Notes: generated from the letters alone by a model not told the origin. Counted from the first letter of the stretch, positions 27,833 through 36,720 are shown. The stretch: 64,000 bases of DNA from Leuconostoc citreum (GCF_004354555.1 NZ_PUFH01000005.1:558001-622000); one strand, 5' to 3'. Numbers and translations: made by a program.

Positions 27833-28542
27833 AGATAATATTTTGAAAACAGTGCTGCAAAAATGGCACCAACAAAAGGTGCTAGTCCTGGTACCAAGAC
27901 ACCATACTTAAAATCAGCATCTGCGCGATTTTGCCATGGTAACATGGCATAGGCCAAACGCGGCCCCATATCTCGCGCTAGATTCATTGCAAAGCCAGTT
28001 GTGCCACCCATTCCCATGCCAACTGCCCAAACAAGAAAACCAATGGCTAATGGCACCATTCCTGGTACATGACCTGCTCTTGCTGAAATGGCTAGAATAC
28101 TAGTCAAAAACACAAATGTCGCAAAAGCTTCCACAAAGAAATTACGTGGTAGGTTGCGAATAGCTGGCGCAGTTGAGAAAATATTGCGGACAATGACTGG
28201 ATCAATATCTTTTTCTGATAATTTAAATTGGTCAGCATACATCACGTAAACAATTAAAGAACCCGCAATTCCCCCTAACACTTCGACCACACTAACAATT
28301 AAAAAATAAGTTATATCTATTTTGCCCAATACCAGCTGAACCATCGCCATTGCTGGATTAATAAACACATCCCCAAATACAAATAGCACAATTGTGATAC
28401 CAAATCCCCAAGTCGTAATCGCAAAAATATGCCCTGAACCGTGATATTTCGTCCGGTTTAATACCTCGTCAGCGTGTACGCCAACACCAAAAATGATCAT
28501 TAGGGCTGTGCCCATGAACTCAGCCAACAACTGGTGTATCAT
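27823..28542 (-). CDS. Glycerol uptake facilitator / aquaglyceroporin (MIP family)
   Basis: Channel for glycerol, water and possibly lactic acid. The 239 residues have six transmembrane segments and two half-helices. The first filter motif is NPA (INPAMAM, about residue 60); the second is NLARD (GFAMNLARDMGPR) instead of NPARD, a change seen in lactobacillal GlpF-type proteins. The ATG at 28542 follows AGGAG. TTGACA at 28656-28661 (minus) may be its -35 box. No glycerol kinase is nearby. Confidence 0.9.
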   Translation of the reverse strand: MIHQLLAEFMGTALMIIFGVGVHADEVLNRTKYHGSGHIFAITTWGFGITIVLFVFGDVFINPAMAMVQLVLGKIDITYFLIVSVVEVLGGIAGSLIVYVMYADQFKLSEKDIDPVIVRNIFSTAPAIRNLPRNFFVEAFATFVFLTSILAISARAGHVPGMVPLAIGFLVWAVGMGMGGTTGFAMNLARDMGPRLAYAMLPWQNRADADFKYGVLVPGLAPFVGAIFAALFSKYYLGL

Positions 28543-28674
28543 TTGTAATCTCCTAAGCGGTCGCAAATCTATCAAGAAGTCGCGGTTTTTTATGTTATTT
28601 TTCCATTCCTTATATTAAGGCCTTGAATAGGCGCTGTAAAGCCTTTTTATAGTTTTGTCAACAAACCGTCACAT

Positions 28675-28713
28675 TTCGTGTTTTGTTTCACGAAGTATGA
28701 TGATACTTTTTTA
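28675..28713. repeat. Inverted repeats in the glpF-flavodoxin intergenic region
   Basis: TTCGTG, TTTTGTTT spacer, CACGAA, then AAGTAT, GATG, ATACTT with a T-run on the plus strand. The first could be an operator or RNA hairpin; the second resembles a weak terminator ahead of the flavodoxin promoter (TATAAT near 28727). Function unknown. Confidence 0.35.
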
Positions 28714-28750
28714 AGTCATCTTGCCTTATAATGGAAAGTAATATATTAAT

Positions 28751-28793
28751 GGGAGGATGGCCATAACAAACGATGTATGGTCAACGATAAGTT
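28751..28793 (+). promoter_or_regulatory. Hairpin-bridged ribosome binding site of the flavodoxin gene
   Basis: GGGAGG (28751-28756), one base, stem TGGCCATA/TATGGTCA (28758-28765 with 28776-28783, 8 pairs, one G-U), then 10 bases to the ATG. Raw spacing is 37; folded spacing is 11. No other Shine-Dalgarno is present near the ATG. Confidence 0.55.
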
Positions 28794-29246
28794 ATGAATG
28801 CACACGTTGTTTATGCAACAATCACCGGAAACAATGAGGATGTCGCTGATGTTATCATCACGGCCTTAAGAGCTGCCCATGTGACTGTCAAAAAAACAGA
28901 AATATCACAGACTGAGGTAGAAGAGTTAGCAGAAAGTGATATTGCTGTCGTTGTGCCCTACACCTATGATAATGGTTCATTACCTGATGAGGGCTTAGAC
29001 TTCTTTGAAGAATTAGCCGATGTTGATTTAGATAATGTCATTTATGGCGTTGCAGGTTCTGGAGACACCTATTACTTGGATGATTTCTGCGTTGCCGTTC
29101 CAAAATTCGAAGCCCAATTTGCTAAGACGCATGCCATTAAAGGTGCTGAAGGGGTTAAAATTAACCTCAGACCAGACGAAAAAGATACACTGACACTCAA
29201 TGCGTTTGCACAGCAATTAATTAAAGCTGCACAAGCACGGTCATAA
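28794..29246 (+). CDS. Flavodoxin
   Basis: Small FMN-binding electron carrier of 150 residues. The phosphate-binding loop reads TITGNNEDVAD (residues 9-19), and the isoalloxazine loops are PYTYDNGSLPDE and GSGDTYYLDDFCVAV, all at flavodoxin positions. Strongly acidic, as usual. Transcribed alone toward a bidirectional terminator shared with yebC. Confidence 0.93.
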   Translation: MNAHVVYATITGNNEDVADVIITALRAAHVTVKKTEISQTEVEELAESDIAVVVPYTYDNGSLPDEGLDFFEELADVDLDNVIYGVAGSGDTYYLDDFCVAVPKFEAQFAKTHAIKGAEGVKINLRPDEKDTLTLNAFAQQLIKAAQARS

Positions 29247-29247
29247 T

Positions 29248-29281
29248 AAAAAGCACTATCTTGATCAAGATAGTGCTTTTT
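29248..29281. terminator. Bidirectional terminator between flavodoxin gene and yebC
   Basis: Perfect palindrome: AAAAAGCACTATCTTGA and its complement, with T-runs on both strands. Confidence 0.9.
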
Positions 29282-29290
29282 ATATACGAA

Positions 29291-30013
29291 TCAATCAGCC
29301 GTTGTATAAACTGCCAAAACATCTTCGTTTTCTTCTAACTCATCGACTAGCTTATCAAGCTTGTCACGATCGTCATCAGAAATTTCAGCTGGATTTTGTG
29401 CAATCATCGTTACTTCTGCTTCTTCAAAAACATAACCATCAGCTGTCAAAGCAGCTTCAACAGTTTGAAAATCAGCTGGCGTTGTATAAATTTCAAACAC
29501 TTCATCTTGTGTCTGTACATCCTCCGCGCCAGCTTCCAATGCGGCTTCTAGCACCGTGTCTTCGTCAAGATCAGGAAAATCCGTACGATTAATAGCCAAA
29601 TAGCCCTTGCGATCAAATTGAAATGCGACTGAACCTGTCGTTCCTAAAGCACCGCCAAAATGCTTAAATGAGTTACGAATACTTGATACTGTACGATTGA
29701 TATTGTCAGTTGATGTTTCAACCAAAATGGCTACACCAGCTGTCCCATAACCTTCATAAGTTACTTCTTCAAACTTTTGGCCACCAGCACCTGAAGCCTT
29801 ATCTAACGCACGTTGGATATTGTCTTTTGGCATATTAGCAGATTTAGCCTTTTCAACAACTAAACGCAACGAAGCGTTCATTTCTGGGTCGGCGCCACCA
29901 GCTTTTGCAGCCACATATAAATCATGTGCTAGTTTTTGGAAAATTTTACCACGCTTAGCATCTTGGGCATTTTTTCGGCCCTGGATGTTATGCCACTTAC
30001 TATGTCCTGACAT
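29291..30013 (-). CDS. YebC/PmpR family protein
   Basis: A 240-residue YebC-family protein: MSGHSKWHNIQGRKNAQDAKRG, then KSANMPKDNIQRALDKASG, and the C-terminal EVTMIAQNPAE. Older annotation calls this family transcriptional regulators; recent work links YebC proteins to relief of ribosome stalling at proline stretches, so the precise role here is open. AAGGAG precedes the ATG. Confidence 0.95.
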   Translation of the reverse strand: MSGHSKWHNIQGRKNAQDAKRGKIFQKLAHDLYVAAKAGGADPEMNASLRLVVEKAKSANMPKDNIQRALDKASGAGGQKFEEVTYEGYGTAGVAILVETSTDNINRTVSSIRNSFKHFGGALGTTGSVAFQFDRKGYLAINRTDFPDLDEDTVLEAALEAGAEDVQTQDEVFEIYTTPADFQTVEAALTADGYVFEEAEVTMIAQNPAEISDDDRDKLDKLVDELEENEDVLAVYTTAD

Positions 30014-30136
30014 GTTAACATCTCCTTGAAATTGTCAATATAATTTTAATTTTAACAAAAAAAAGTAACAATGACTAGTTTTAGTGATAAATTTAACACA
30101 AAAAGCCTTTGCTACTTTATTATTTTTGAAATCAAC

Positions 30137-30625
30137 TTAATAAGTATTACCACCAAGCAGTTCCAGATATGTCATCGCAGCACTTGCAATTAGAGCAGCT
30201 AGAATATCATCTAGGTAAACATTAATCGTATCGGTTCGATCATTAATTTCGCCAATTAATCCTGGCTTAAGATCATCTAATAGACCATAATGGACTGTTG
30301 CTGCTGCTGAAAACTGTTGGGTAATCGCAATAGCTAAAATTTCATCAACATTGTGTCCATTCGCATCACGCTGTAACCGTGCTTTTAGAGGTTGACTATC
30401 TGGCATTGTTTCAGCTTGTTCATCAAGATAAAGCGCTGTCAAAATGATGTCAGCTACTTCGTCCTTGTGCAACACTTTTGCAATGGATGACATCAATGTC
30501 GTGTCGTCAACAGCATCTTTATACTTTTCTGACAGAAATATGCGTGTACCATCGGCTATATCATCAATGGTCACACCACGTTCTGCTAGTTTGATTATTG
30601 CTGCTTCTTGTAAATCTTTCATCAT
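30137..30625 (-). CDS. Phosphatidylglycerophosphatase A-family protein (YutG-like)
   Basis: A 162-residue protein of the PgpA family: LAERGVTIDDIADGTRIFLSE, VDEILAIAITQQFS, LLDDLKPGLIGEINDR and YLDDILAALIASAAM. The acidic motifs match the YutG branch. In this branch residues are soluble rather than clearly polytopic, so phospholipid phosphatase activity is by family. GGAG precedes ATGATG; 30625 is taken as start. Begins eight bases after the serA stop, third gene of serC-serA-pgpA. Confidence 0.8.
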   Translation of the reverse strand: MMKDLQEAAIIKLAERGVTIDDIADGTRIFLSEKYKDAVDDTTLMSSIAKVLHKDEVADIILTALYLDEQAETMPDSQPLKARLQRDANGHNVDEILAIAITQQFSAAATVHYGLLDDLKPGLIGEINDRTDTINVYLDDILAALIASAAMTYLELLGGNTY

Positions 30626-30633
30626 TTTACTCC

Positions 30634-31812
30634 TCAATAATCTTCATTCAAGTAGCGTCGTGTCAAAATAACATGTGGAATCTCATCCAAAGCAGTCTTA
30701 ACATACGCTTGTTGTTCATCTGTGAAATCGTTAATTGCAACCAACGTATAGGCGTAAGCGCCAACAGCACGATTACTTAATTGCTCGATGTTAATCCCAT
30801 TGTCACCAAAAAACTTTGAAATTTGGCTAATCATATTAGGAACATTTTCATGGATAATGCCCACGCGGTATTTTGTTACAAACGGCTCATTAATATCCGG
30901 GTAATTAACTGAATTGACAATATTCCCTGTTGTTAAGTATGTGTCTAATTGGCGAGCAGCCATTAAAGCACTAGTATCTTCTGCTTCTACAGTAGACCCA
31001 CCAATATGTGGCGTAATAATCACTTTGGGATGATCGAATAAGGCTTCATCGGCAAAGTCTGTAATGTAGACACGTAACTTATCTTGATCCAATGCCGCTT
31101 TAGCTGCCAAATCATCGACAATTCCGCCACGAGACATATTCAGTAACGCAGCGCCGGGCTTCATTTTTGAAAGGCTATCAGCAGCAATAAAGAATTTGTT
31201 TTTTTCAGTTAGTGGGATGTGAACTGTAACATAATCTGATTGTTGCAACACTTCATCAACACTTTTAGCATGTGCAATATGCCGGTCAATACGCCAAGCT
31301 GTATTGGCGTTCAAACCAGGGTCATAGCCAATAACATCCATATCTAATGCTAAAGCCGTATTTGCAACTTTCGAACCCACATTACCTAAACCAATAACCC
31401 CTAATGTTTTGCCTGCTAATTCTGTACCGCGATAACCACCTTTATTCACTTCTGTTCGCAATGACACATCTCCACCGCGTGTCTCATTAGCAAAACCAAT
31501 AGCGCCAACTACTGGTCGGGCAGCTAAAATCAATGACGCAATAGTTAATTCTTTCACAGCATTAGCATTGCCACCTGGTGTATTAAAGACAACAATACCG
31601 CGTTTTGACAACTCATCAACGGGAATATTATTAAAGCCGGCGCCAGCACGGACAACTGCACGCACGCTATCAGCAATAGTTTCCTGATGCAAATTTTGAG
31701 AACGTAACAGAATCGCTTTCGGCTCTTCAGTGGTATCAATTTCATAGCCATGAGTTGTTAAATAGTTTAAGCCTTTTGCACTAATGGCATTATATGTTTT
31801 AATATTTGTCAT
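30634..31812 (-). CDS. serA: D-3-phosphoglycerate dehydrogenase
   Basis: First step of serine synthesis, oxidising 3-phosphoglycerate with NAD+. The 392 residues have the Rossmann motif GVIGLGNVGSKVA, catalytic-region ITPHIGGSTVEAE and a C-terminal ACT domain (about 320-390, RVGIIHENVPNMISQISKFF) that could sense serine. It overlaps serC by four bases (ATGA), so translation is coupled. With serC it gives two of three serine-pathway steps; no serB is present here. Confidence 0.95.
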   Translation of the reverse strand: MTNIKTYNAISAKGLNYLTTHGYEIDTTEEPKAILLRSQNLHQETIADSVRAVVRAGAGFNNIPVDELSKRGIVVFNTPGGNANAVKELTIASLILAARPVVGAIGFANETRGGDVSLRTEVNKGGYRGTELAGKTLGVIGLGNVGSKVANTALALDMDVIGYDPGLNANTAWRIDRHIAHAKSVDEVLQQSDYVTVHIPLTEKNKFFIAADSLSKMKPGAALLNMSRGGIVDDLAAKAALDQDKLRVYITDFADEALFDHPKVIITPHIGGSTVEAEDTSALMAARQLDTYLTTGNIVNSVNYPDINEPFVTKYRVGIIHENVPNMISQISKFFGDNGINIEQLSNRAVGAYAYTLVAINDFTDEQQAYVKTALDEIPHVILTRRYLNEDY

Positions 31813-32900
31813 ACTTGCTCTTTTTCAACTTTCTTCAAAAATGTTATCAATGCGTCAACAGCTGCCATAGATTGTGCATTATACAGAGATGCTCTAAAGC
31901 CACCAACTGAGCGGTGACCATTCAAATTAAATAGTCCTTCTGACTCAGCACGCTTAGCAATCATTTTGTCGCGTGTCAAATCGCCTGTGGTAAATACCAC
32001 GTTGGTTAATGAACGTGCAGTTGTTTCAACCGGAGCTGTATAAAAATCCGACTGGTCTAAGAAGGCGTAGAGTTTGTGGGCTTTTGCTAGATTGCGCCGA
32101 TGCATTTCAGTGACACCGCCTTGCGCAACAACCCAATCCAATACAAGGTTAAGCGCATAAATTGAAAACACTGGTGATGTGTTATACATGGATTGTTTGT
32201 CAATATGATTTTGATAGCGCATCATCGGTCCAACATGACGTACATCTTGCTGTGCTAACCAGTCTTTTTTAATGATGGCAACTGTCACACCAGCTGGGCC
32301 AAGATTTTTTTGACCACCAGCAAAGACAGCATCAAATGCGTTAATATCATAGGGTTCAGCTAAAATATTGGAACTCATATCGGCTACAAGTCGGCCTGTT
32401 GTACTTGGCAAATTGTCCTGATGAAATGTTGTGCCTTCGATAGTGTTATTAGTTACAATATGCAAATAATCGTAAAGTTCAGGGTCGAAATGTTCGGGTA
32501 AAATTGGTAGTTTTTGATAATTTATTCCCTTTGTACTGTTCAATACTGTGGCTTGTTTCCCTAACATTTCTGCTGCTTCACTTGCTTTAGCTGCAAAGTT
32601 GCCCGAATCAAGAATGGCAATATGTGACTGATTTGTTGCAAAATTAAGTGGAATCATCTCAAACTGCGTTGACCCACCGCCTTGCAAAAATATAACGGCA
32701 TAGTCTTCTGGAATAGCCATTAACTCACGCAACTTTTGCTCAGCTTCGGTAACTATGGCTTGAAATTGTGCGGATCGATGAGATATTTCAATAATACTCA
32801 TATGTGTGTGTTCGTTACGTTCGAATTCTTGCTTAATCTGGGTAATGACTTCATCTGGCAAAACACCAGGACCCGCAGAAAAATTATAAGTTTTTGCCAT
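31809..32900 (-). CDS. serC: Phosphoserine aminotransferase
   Basis: PLP enzyme converting 3-phosphohydroxypyruvate to phosphoserine. The 363 residues begin TYNFSAGPGVLPDEV and include the PLP lysine in VFAGGQKNLGPAGV and the C-terminal GHRSVGGFRASLYNA. AAGGAAGGA lies 19 bases before the ATG, separated by a small GTGC/GCAC hairpin. Leads the serC-serA-pgpA operon. Confidence 0.96.
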   Translation of the reverse strand: MAKTYNFSAGPGVLPDEVITQIKQEFERNEHTHMSIIEISHRSAQFQAIVTEAEQKLRELMAIPEDYAVIFLQGGGSTQFEMIPLNFATNQSHIAILDSGNFAAKASEAAEMLGKQATVLNSTKGINYQKLPILPEHFDPELYDYLHIVTNNTIEGTTFHQDNLPSTTGRLVADMSSNILAEPYDINAFDAVFAGGQKNLGPAGVTVAIIKKDWLAQQDVRHVGPMMRYQNHIDKQSMYNTSPVFSIYALNLVLDWVVAQGGVTEMHRRNLAKAHKLYAFLDQSDFYTAPVETTARSLTNVVFTTGDLTRDKMIAKRAESEGLFNLNGHRSVGGFRASLYNAQSMAAVDALITFLKKVEKEQV

Positions 32901-32928
32901 AATTTCGTGCTAGCGCACATCCTTCCTT
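32901..32928 (-). promoter_or_regulatory. Hairpin-bridged ribosome binding site of serC
   Basis: AAGGAAGGA (32920-32928), hairpin TGTGC, GCTA loop, GCACG (32906-32919; four Watson-Crick pairs plus one T-G), AAATT, ATG. Raw spacing 19, folded spacing 5 to 7. The stem is short. Confidence 0.4.
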
Positions 32929-33134
32929 AATAAAAAACAATTTTCAAAATAGACGTCAACAATTTAACGAACATTTAGAAAAAAAACAGCTGAATAATGA
33001 CAATAATTCGCAAAAAAGCTAAAATAAAATCAATTTTAGAACAAAAAAACAAACTTTATTGCAATTCAAGTCACTATTTTCATGTTACTATATCTTTAAT
33101 TAAAGTCAATCTTTTATTTTAATACTTTTTTTAG

Positions 33135-33140
33135 TATAAT
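33135..33140 (+). promoter_or_regulatory. -10 box of tRNA-Leu
   Basis: TATAAT 11 bases before the tRNA. The -35 region is not recognisable. The 200 bases upstream are AT-rich and show nothing else. Confidence 0.6.
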
Positions 33141-33151
33141 GAATGAGTAAT

Positions 33152-33235
33152 GCCGCTGTGGCGGAACTGGCAGACGCGTACCGTTCAGGTCGGTATGAGA
33201 GCAATCTCGTGCAGGTTCGATTCCTGTCAGCGGCA
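33152..33235 (+). tRNA. tRNA-Leu(CAG)
   Basis: Acceptor arms GCCGCTG/CAGCGGC, D-arm with GGCGGAACTGGCAGACGC, anticodon loop TTCAGGT (anticodon CAG, codon CTG), a long variable arm typical of leucine tRNAs and GGTTCGATTCC in the T-arm. CCA is not encoded. A terminator follows. Confidence 0.96.
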
Positions 33236-33242
33236 TCATTAT

Positions 33243-33279
33243 AAAAAGGCAGCTTGTTAAATCAAGCTGCCTTTTTATT
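33243..33279 (+). terminator. Terminator of tRNA-Leu
   Basis: AAGGCAGCTTG pairs with CAAGCTGCCTT around TTAAAT, then T-run. Confidence 0.88.
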
Positions 33280-33386
33280 AAGAAATATTAAAAAAACATA
33301 TTATTTTCTAAACAATCCCTTATTGTTACACAGTCGTCATATAATCAGATTATATTAGGATAAAATAACAATCGGAGTATTGTAAT

Positions 33387-33506
33387 ATGGGACGACGACC
33401 TACTGTAAAGCGCCACATCAAATGGTGGCGTATCATTGGTTGGCTTTATCTAACAGGTTTATTACTATATGGAAGCTATATTATTTTAACTAGCCTCAAA
33501 CATTAA
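33387..33506 (+). CDS. Small single-span membrane protein, 39 residues
   Basis: ATG at 33387 with GGAG 9 bases upstream, TAA at 33504-33506. The peptide starts with a basic segment (MGRRPTVKRHIKWW) followed by one hydrophobic helix (about residues 16-36). The positive-inside pattern fits a bitopic membrane protein. Family unknown. It is 40 bases upstream of the ABC exporter on the same strand. Confidence 0.65.
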   Translation: MGRRPTVKRHIKWWRIIGWLYLTGLLLYGSYIILTSLKH

Positions 33507-33531
33507 AAAAACATTTATAACGTAATTAGCG

Positions 33532-33537
33532 TATAAT
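33532..33537 (+). promoter_or_regulatory. -10 box directly before the ABC exporter start codon
   Basis: TATAAT ends 9 bases before the ATG at 33547; no Shine-Dalgarno lies between. A leaderless or very short-leader mRNA is suggested. Confidence 0.4.
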
Positions 33538-33546
33538 AATGCCATT

Positions 33547-35343
33547 ATGATAAATGGACCTGGGCGAATGAGCCCCTCTCAAATTAAAGAACAACTAGCA
33601 GCCTCTGACACCACAACTAGCGAAATGATTCGTTTTGTATTCGGGTCCGTTTTAAAGCGCCGTGGTCTTGTAGCCCTTAACGTTGCGCTTTTGACGATGA
33701 TGGCTGGCTTAAATTTTGTTGTGCCACAGTTTACAAAAAATATTATTGATCATGCCCTACCACATTCAATCACAACTGAGCTGTACCGCAATGTTACGTT
33801 ATTAATTTTGACGACAATTTTACTTGGCATAATAACATTTGCCTCAACTTATATGATGCAAATGTTATCACAACGCGCCATTACTGAATTACGTATTAAA
33901 ACTTACCAATTTATTTTAAAGCAAGACTATGCTTTTTTTCAAGATACTAAGACTGGTGATTTAATGGTCAGACTCACTAGCGATATTAGCAACCTACAAA
34001 TGTTAATCAGTGCGAATACTTTTGGCATTATTGGTAATTTATTTACTTTTGTCGGCGTATTATGCTTCTTATTTTGGCAAAATTGGCAGTTGGCAGCACT
34101 AGTGTCTGTGACTTTTCCTATTCTATTCATTACGATACGGTTTTTCCGGACGCGGATTCGCGAGTCATTTGCCAATGTTCGTACCGCCCAAAGTAAAATT
34201 AATAATCAACTACAAGCAACACTCACCGAAATTGAACTCATTAAATCGTATACTACTGAAATACCCGAAACGCAAAAATTTGAATCCATCGCCAACGAAT
34301 CCAACACATACTCCCATACTGCAACTAAGTGGCAAGCTATTTTTCAACCGTTGGTTACCTTAATCAATACCATTGGTACAGCTACCGTACTATTGTTCGG
34401 TGCCTTATTAGTGATGAACCATCAGATGACTATTGGTGACTTAGTGGCTTATCTAGCCTACGTTACTATGTTACAAGATCCTATTCGTTCATTTTCAATG
34501 CTCATGAACGTCTTCCAAACAGCACAAGTATCCTATGATCGCATTAAAAATATCCTAAGCTATACGCCGACGATTACAGAAATTACGCAACCGGCGCCAT
34601 TTCCACTGCCGCTTTCTACCAGTATTCAACTTCATGATGTTAACTTTGATTATCAATCAGGTACTGATTACGCTTTAAAAAATGTATCTCTGACTATACC
34701 AGTTGGTCAAACTACTGCATTAGTTGGCCGATCCGGTTCCGGAAAATCAACTATTGTCAAATTACTGACACGTTTATATGATTGCTCTAGCGGGCACATT
34801 ACTTTTGATAATATAAATATAAAGTCATTTGCCCTAAAAGATTTACGTCAAAATATTGCCGTAGTGAGCCAAGAGGTTACAATTATTGATGGCACAATCG
34901 GTGATAACATTACCTATGGCAGTCAACCAACCGACGCAGCAGCTATTTGGCGAGCTGCTGAATTAGCTGACATTGCCAGTTTTATCTCACAATTACCACA
35001 ACAGCTAGACACGCCCGTTGGCGAACGTGGTATTAAACTTTCAGGTGGGCAAAAGCAACGACTGTCCATTGCACGCGCCTTGTTAAAGGATGCACCAATT
35101 GTCATTTTAGATGAAGCAACCGCGGCACTAGATAATGAATCTGAAAAGGCCATTCAGCATGCATTAGATAATCTAATGGTCACCAAAACTTCTATTGTGA
35201 TTGCACATCGTCTGAGTACTGTTCATAAAGCTAATCAAATTATTGTGATGGATGAGGGTCAAGTAGCTGAATCCGGTACTCACGATACACTACTAAAAAA
35301 TAAAGGTATTTATAAGAAATTATACGATGCACAATTCGAATAA
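33547..35343 (+). CDS. ABC exporter half-transporter (MsbA/LmrA type)
   Basis: The 598 residues fuse a six-helix membrane domain (about 30-320) to an ATPase domain (about 350-595) with Walker A GRSGSGKST, Q-loop AVVSQEV, signature LSGGQKQRLSIARAL, Walker B IVILDEATAALD and the switch histidine IAHRLS. It would work as a homodimer, or with a partner elsewhere, exporting lipids, peptides or drugs; substrate unknown. No Shine-Dalgarno precedes the ATG. It overlaps the next small gene by 17 bases. Confidence 0.92.
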   Translation: MINGPGRMSPSQIKEQLAASDTTTSEMIRFVFGSVLKRRGLVALNVALLTMMAGLNFVVPQFTKNIIDHALPHSITTELYRNVTLLILTTILLGIITFASTYMMQMLSQRAITELRIKTYQFILKQDYAFFQDTKTGDLMVRLTSDISNLQMLISANTFGIIGNLFTFVGVLCFLFWQNWQLAALVSVTFPILFITIRFFRTRIRESFANVRTAQSKINNQLQATLTEIELIKSYTTEIPETQKFESIANESNTYSHTATKWQAIFQPLVTLINTIGTATVLLFGALLVMNHQMTIGDLVAYLAYVTMLQDPIRSFSMLMNVFQTAQVSYDRIKNILSYTPTITEITQPAPFPLPLSTSIQLHDVNFDYQSGTDYALKNVSLTIPVGQTTALVGRSGSGKSTIVKLLTRLYDCSSGHITFDNINIKSFALKDLRQNIAVVSQEVTIIDGTIGDNITYGSQPTDAAAIWRAAELADIASFISQLPQQLDTPVGERGIKLSGGQKQRLSIARALLKDAPIVILDEATAALDNESEKAIQHALDNLMVTKTSIVIAHRLSTVHKANQIIVMDEGQVAESGTHDTLLKNKGIYKKLYDAQFE

Positions 35344-35593
35344 TAAAAGCGTCCAACAAATGATAACAGTCCAAACTATTCAAGATAAATTACGCCAAAA
35401 ACCCGGTGTCTCTGCCTCAATCCAATTCTATGATATGGCTGACCGCTATTTTCTCACAATTGGTGCCTATCATCAAGAATTGTCTGATAGTGACGCTAAG
35501 CGTCTCTTATCAGAATTACAAAAAGATAAGCAATCAATATTAACCACTAAAAATAACCACCCTGCGCTGTTGATTACAAATAAAAAACACTGA
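35327..35593 (+). CDS. Small 88-residue protein overlapping the ABC exporter
   Basis: Soluble alpha/beta protein without recognised domain. It could start at 35327, overlapping the exporter by 17 bases, or at the internal ATG at about 35360 (MITVQTIQDKL), which has no clear ribosome binding site. The core reads as beta strand (ASIQFYD), strand (YFLTIGAYH), then a charged helix (DAKRLLSELQKD). The overlap suggests coupled expression with the exporter. Its terminator is shared with pta. Confidence 0.65.
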   Translation: MHNSNNKSVQQMITVQTIQDKLRQKPGVSASIQFYDMADRYFLTIGAYHQELSDSDAKRLLSELQKDKQSILTTKNNHPALLITNKKH

Positions 35594-35612
35594 GCGAATC
35601 TCAGTGTTTTTT
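35582..35612. terminator. Bidirectional terminator between 35327 gene and pta
   Basis: AAAACACTGAG pairs with CTCAGTGTTTT around CGAAT, with A/T runs on both sides. Confidence 0.85.
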
Positions 35613-35621
35613 ATTTGTGCT

Positions 35622-36608
35622 TTATACTAATGCCTGTGCTGCTGTAATAATTGCAACTTTGTACACATCCTCTTCATTTGCGCCACGTGACAAGTCAGAA
35701 ACTGGCTTGGCTAGTCCTTGCAAAATAGGCCCAATTGCTTCAAAACCGCCTAGACGTTGCGCAATTTTATAACCAATATTACCAGCCTCTAAACTTGGGA
35801 AAATAAATGTGTTGGCATGGCCAGCAACTTTTGAGTTTGGTGCCTTTGCCTCACCAACAGAAGCTACAAAAGCCGCATCAAATTGTAACTCACCATCGAT
35901 ACTATCAGCTAAATCAGGTGCCAGTTTTTTAGCTATAGCCGTAGCTTCTGCAACCTTATCGACTAGTGGTGATTTTGCAGAGCCTTTAGTTGAAAATGAT
36001 AACATGGCCACTTTTGGTTCAATGTCAAAGACTTGTGCAGTTTTGGCTGATTGTACAGCAATTTCAGCCATTGTTTCTGCATCAACATCTATATTAATAG
36101 CTGCATCAGAGAATACATAACGTGCCTCACCTTTTTGCATAATAAAGGCACCTGAAATACGTGACGAGCCTGGCGCTGTTTTAATAATTTGTAATGCCGG
36201 CCGAACTGTATCACCGGTTGGATGTGTGGCACCCGAAACCATGCCGTCAGCTTGACCAGTGTAAACCAGCATTGTGCCGAAGTAATTAACATCAGCCAAC
36301 CACTTTGCTGCCGTTTCTGCATCAGTTTTTCCTTTGCGACGGTCAACTAAGGCGGCATTTAATTTGGCAAGCGCTTTTTCATCATATGTTGCTGGATCAA
36401 TGATTACTAAGTCCGATAAATCATAGTTATTGGCAACCGCTGTTGCTTCAATAGCCTTTTGTGCGCCCAACAAAATTGGCTTAATTAGGCCTTCAGCAGC
36501 CAAACGCACCGCTGCGCCCTGAATACGAACATCTTCACCCTCAGGAAAAACAATCACTTTGTTTTGACCGCTAATTTTCCCCTTCAATTGTTCAAATAAT
36601 TCCACCAC
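35622..36608 (-). CDS. pta: Phosphate acetyltransferase
   Basis: Interconverts acetyl-CoA and acetyl phosphate; in heterofermenters it supports acetate or ethanol formation. The 328 residues include VIFPEGEDVRIQGAA, GMVSGATHPTGDTVRPAL and the C-terminal PILQGLAKPVSDLSRG, all family signatures. The first ATG (36614) is only two bases from GGAGG. The GTG at 36608 is eight bases away and gives the usual N-terminus VVELFEQLKGK, so GTG is chosen. Confidence 0.93.
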   Translation of the reverse strand: MVELFEQLKGKISGQNKVIVFPEGEDVRIQGAAVRLAAEGLIKPILLGAQKAIEATAVANNYDLSDLVIIDPATYDEKALAKLNAALVDRRKGKTDAETAAKWLADVNYFGTMLVYTGQADGMVSGATHPTGDTVRPALQIIKTAPGSSRISGAFIMQKGEARYVFSDAAINIDVDAETMAEIAVQSAKTAQVFDIEPKVAMLSFSTKGSAKSPLVDKVAEATAIAKKLAPDLADSIDGELQFDAAFVASVGEAKAPNSKVAGHANTFIFPSLEAGNIGYKIAQRLGGFEAIGPILQGLAKPVSDLSRGANEEDVYKVAIITAAQALV

Positions 36609-36720
36609 AAGCATTCCCTCCAGCGTGTTCAAACAAACACTGTTTTTAATTTACAACTTCATTGTAACAGAACACATGCCATTTGTCTGTGATTTTACTA
36701 CATTTTGTGATTTTATTCAC

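Noticed and set aside
36612-36632. Longer pta N-terminus starting upstream of the GTG
   Set aside because: The ATG is two bases from GGAGG and the extra residues are not family-like.
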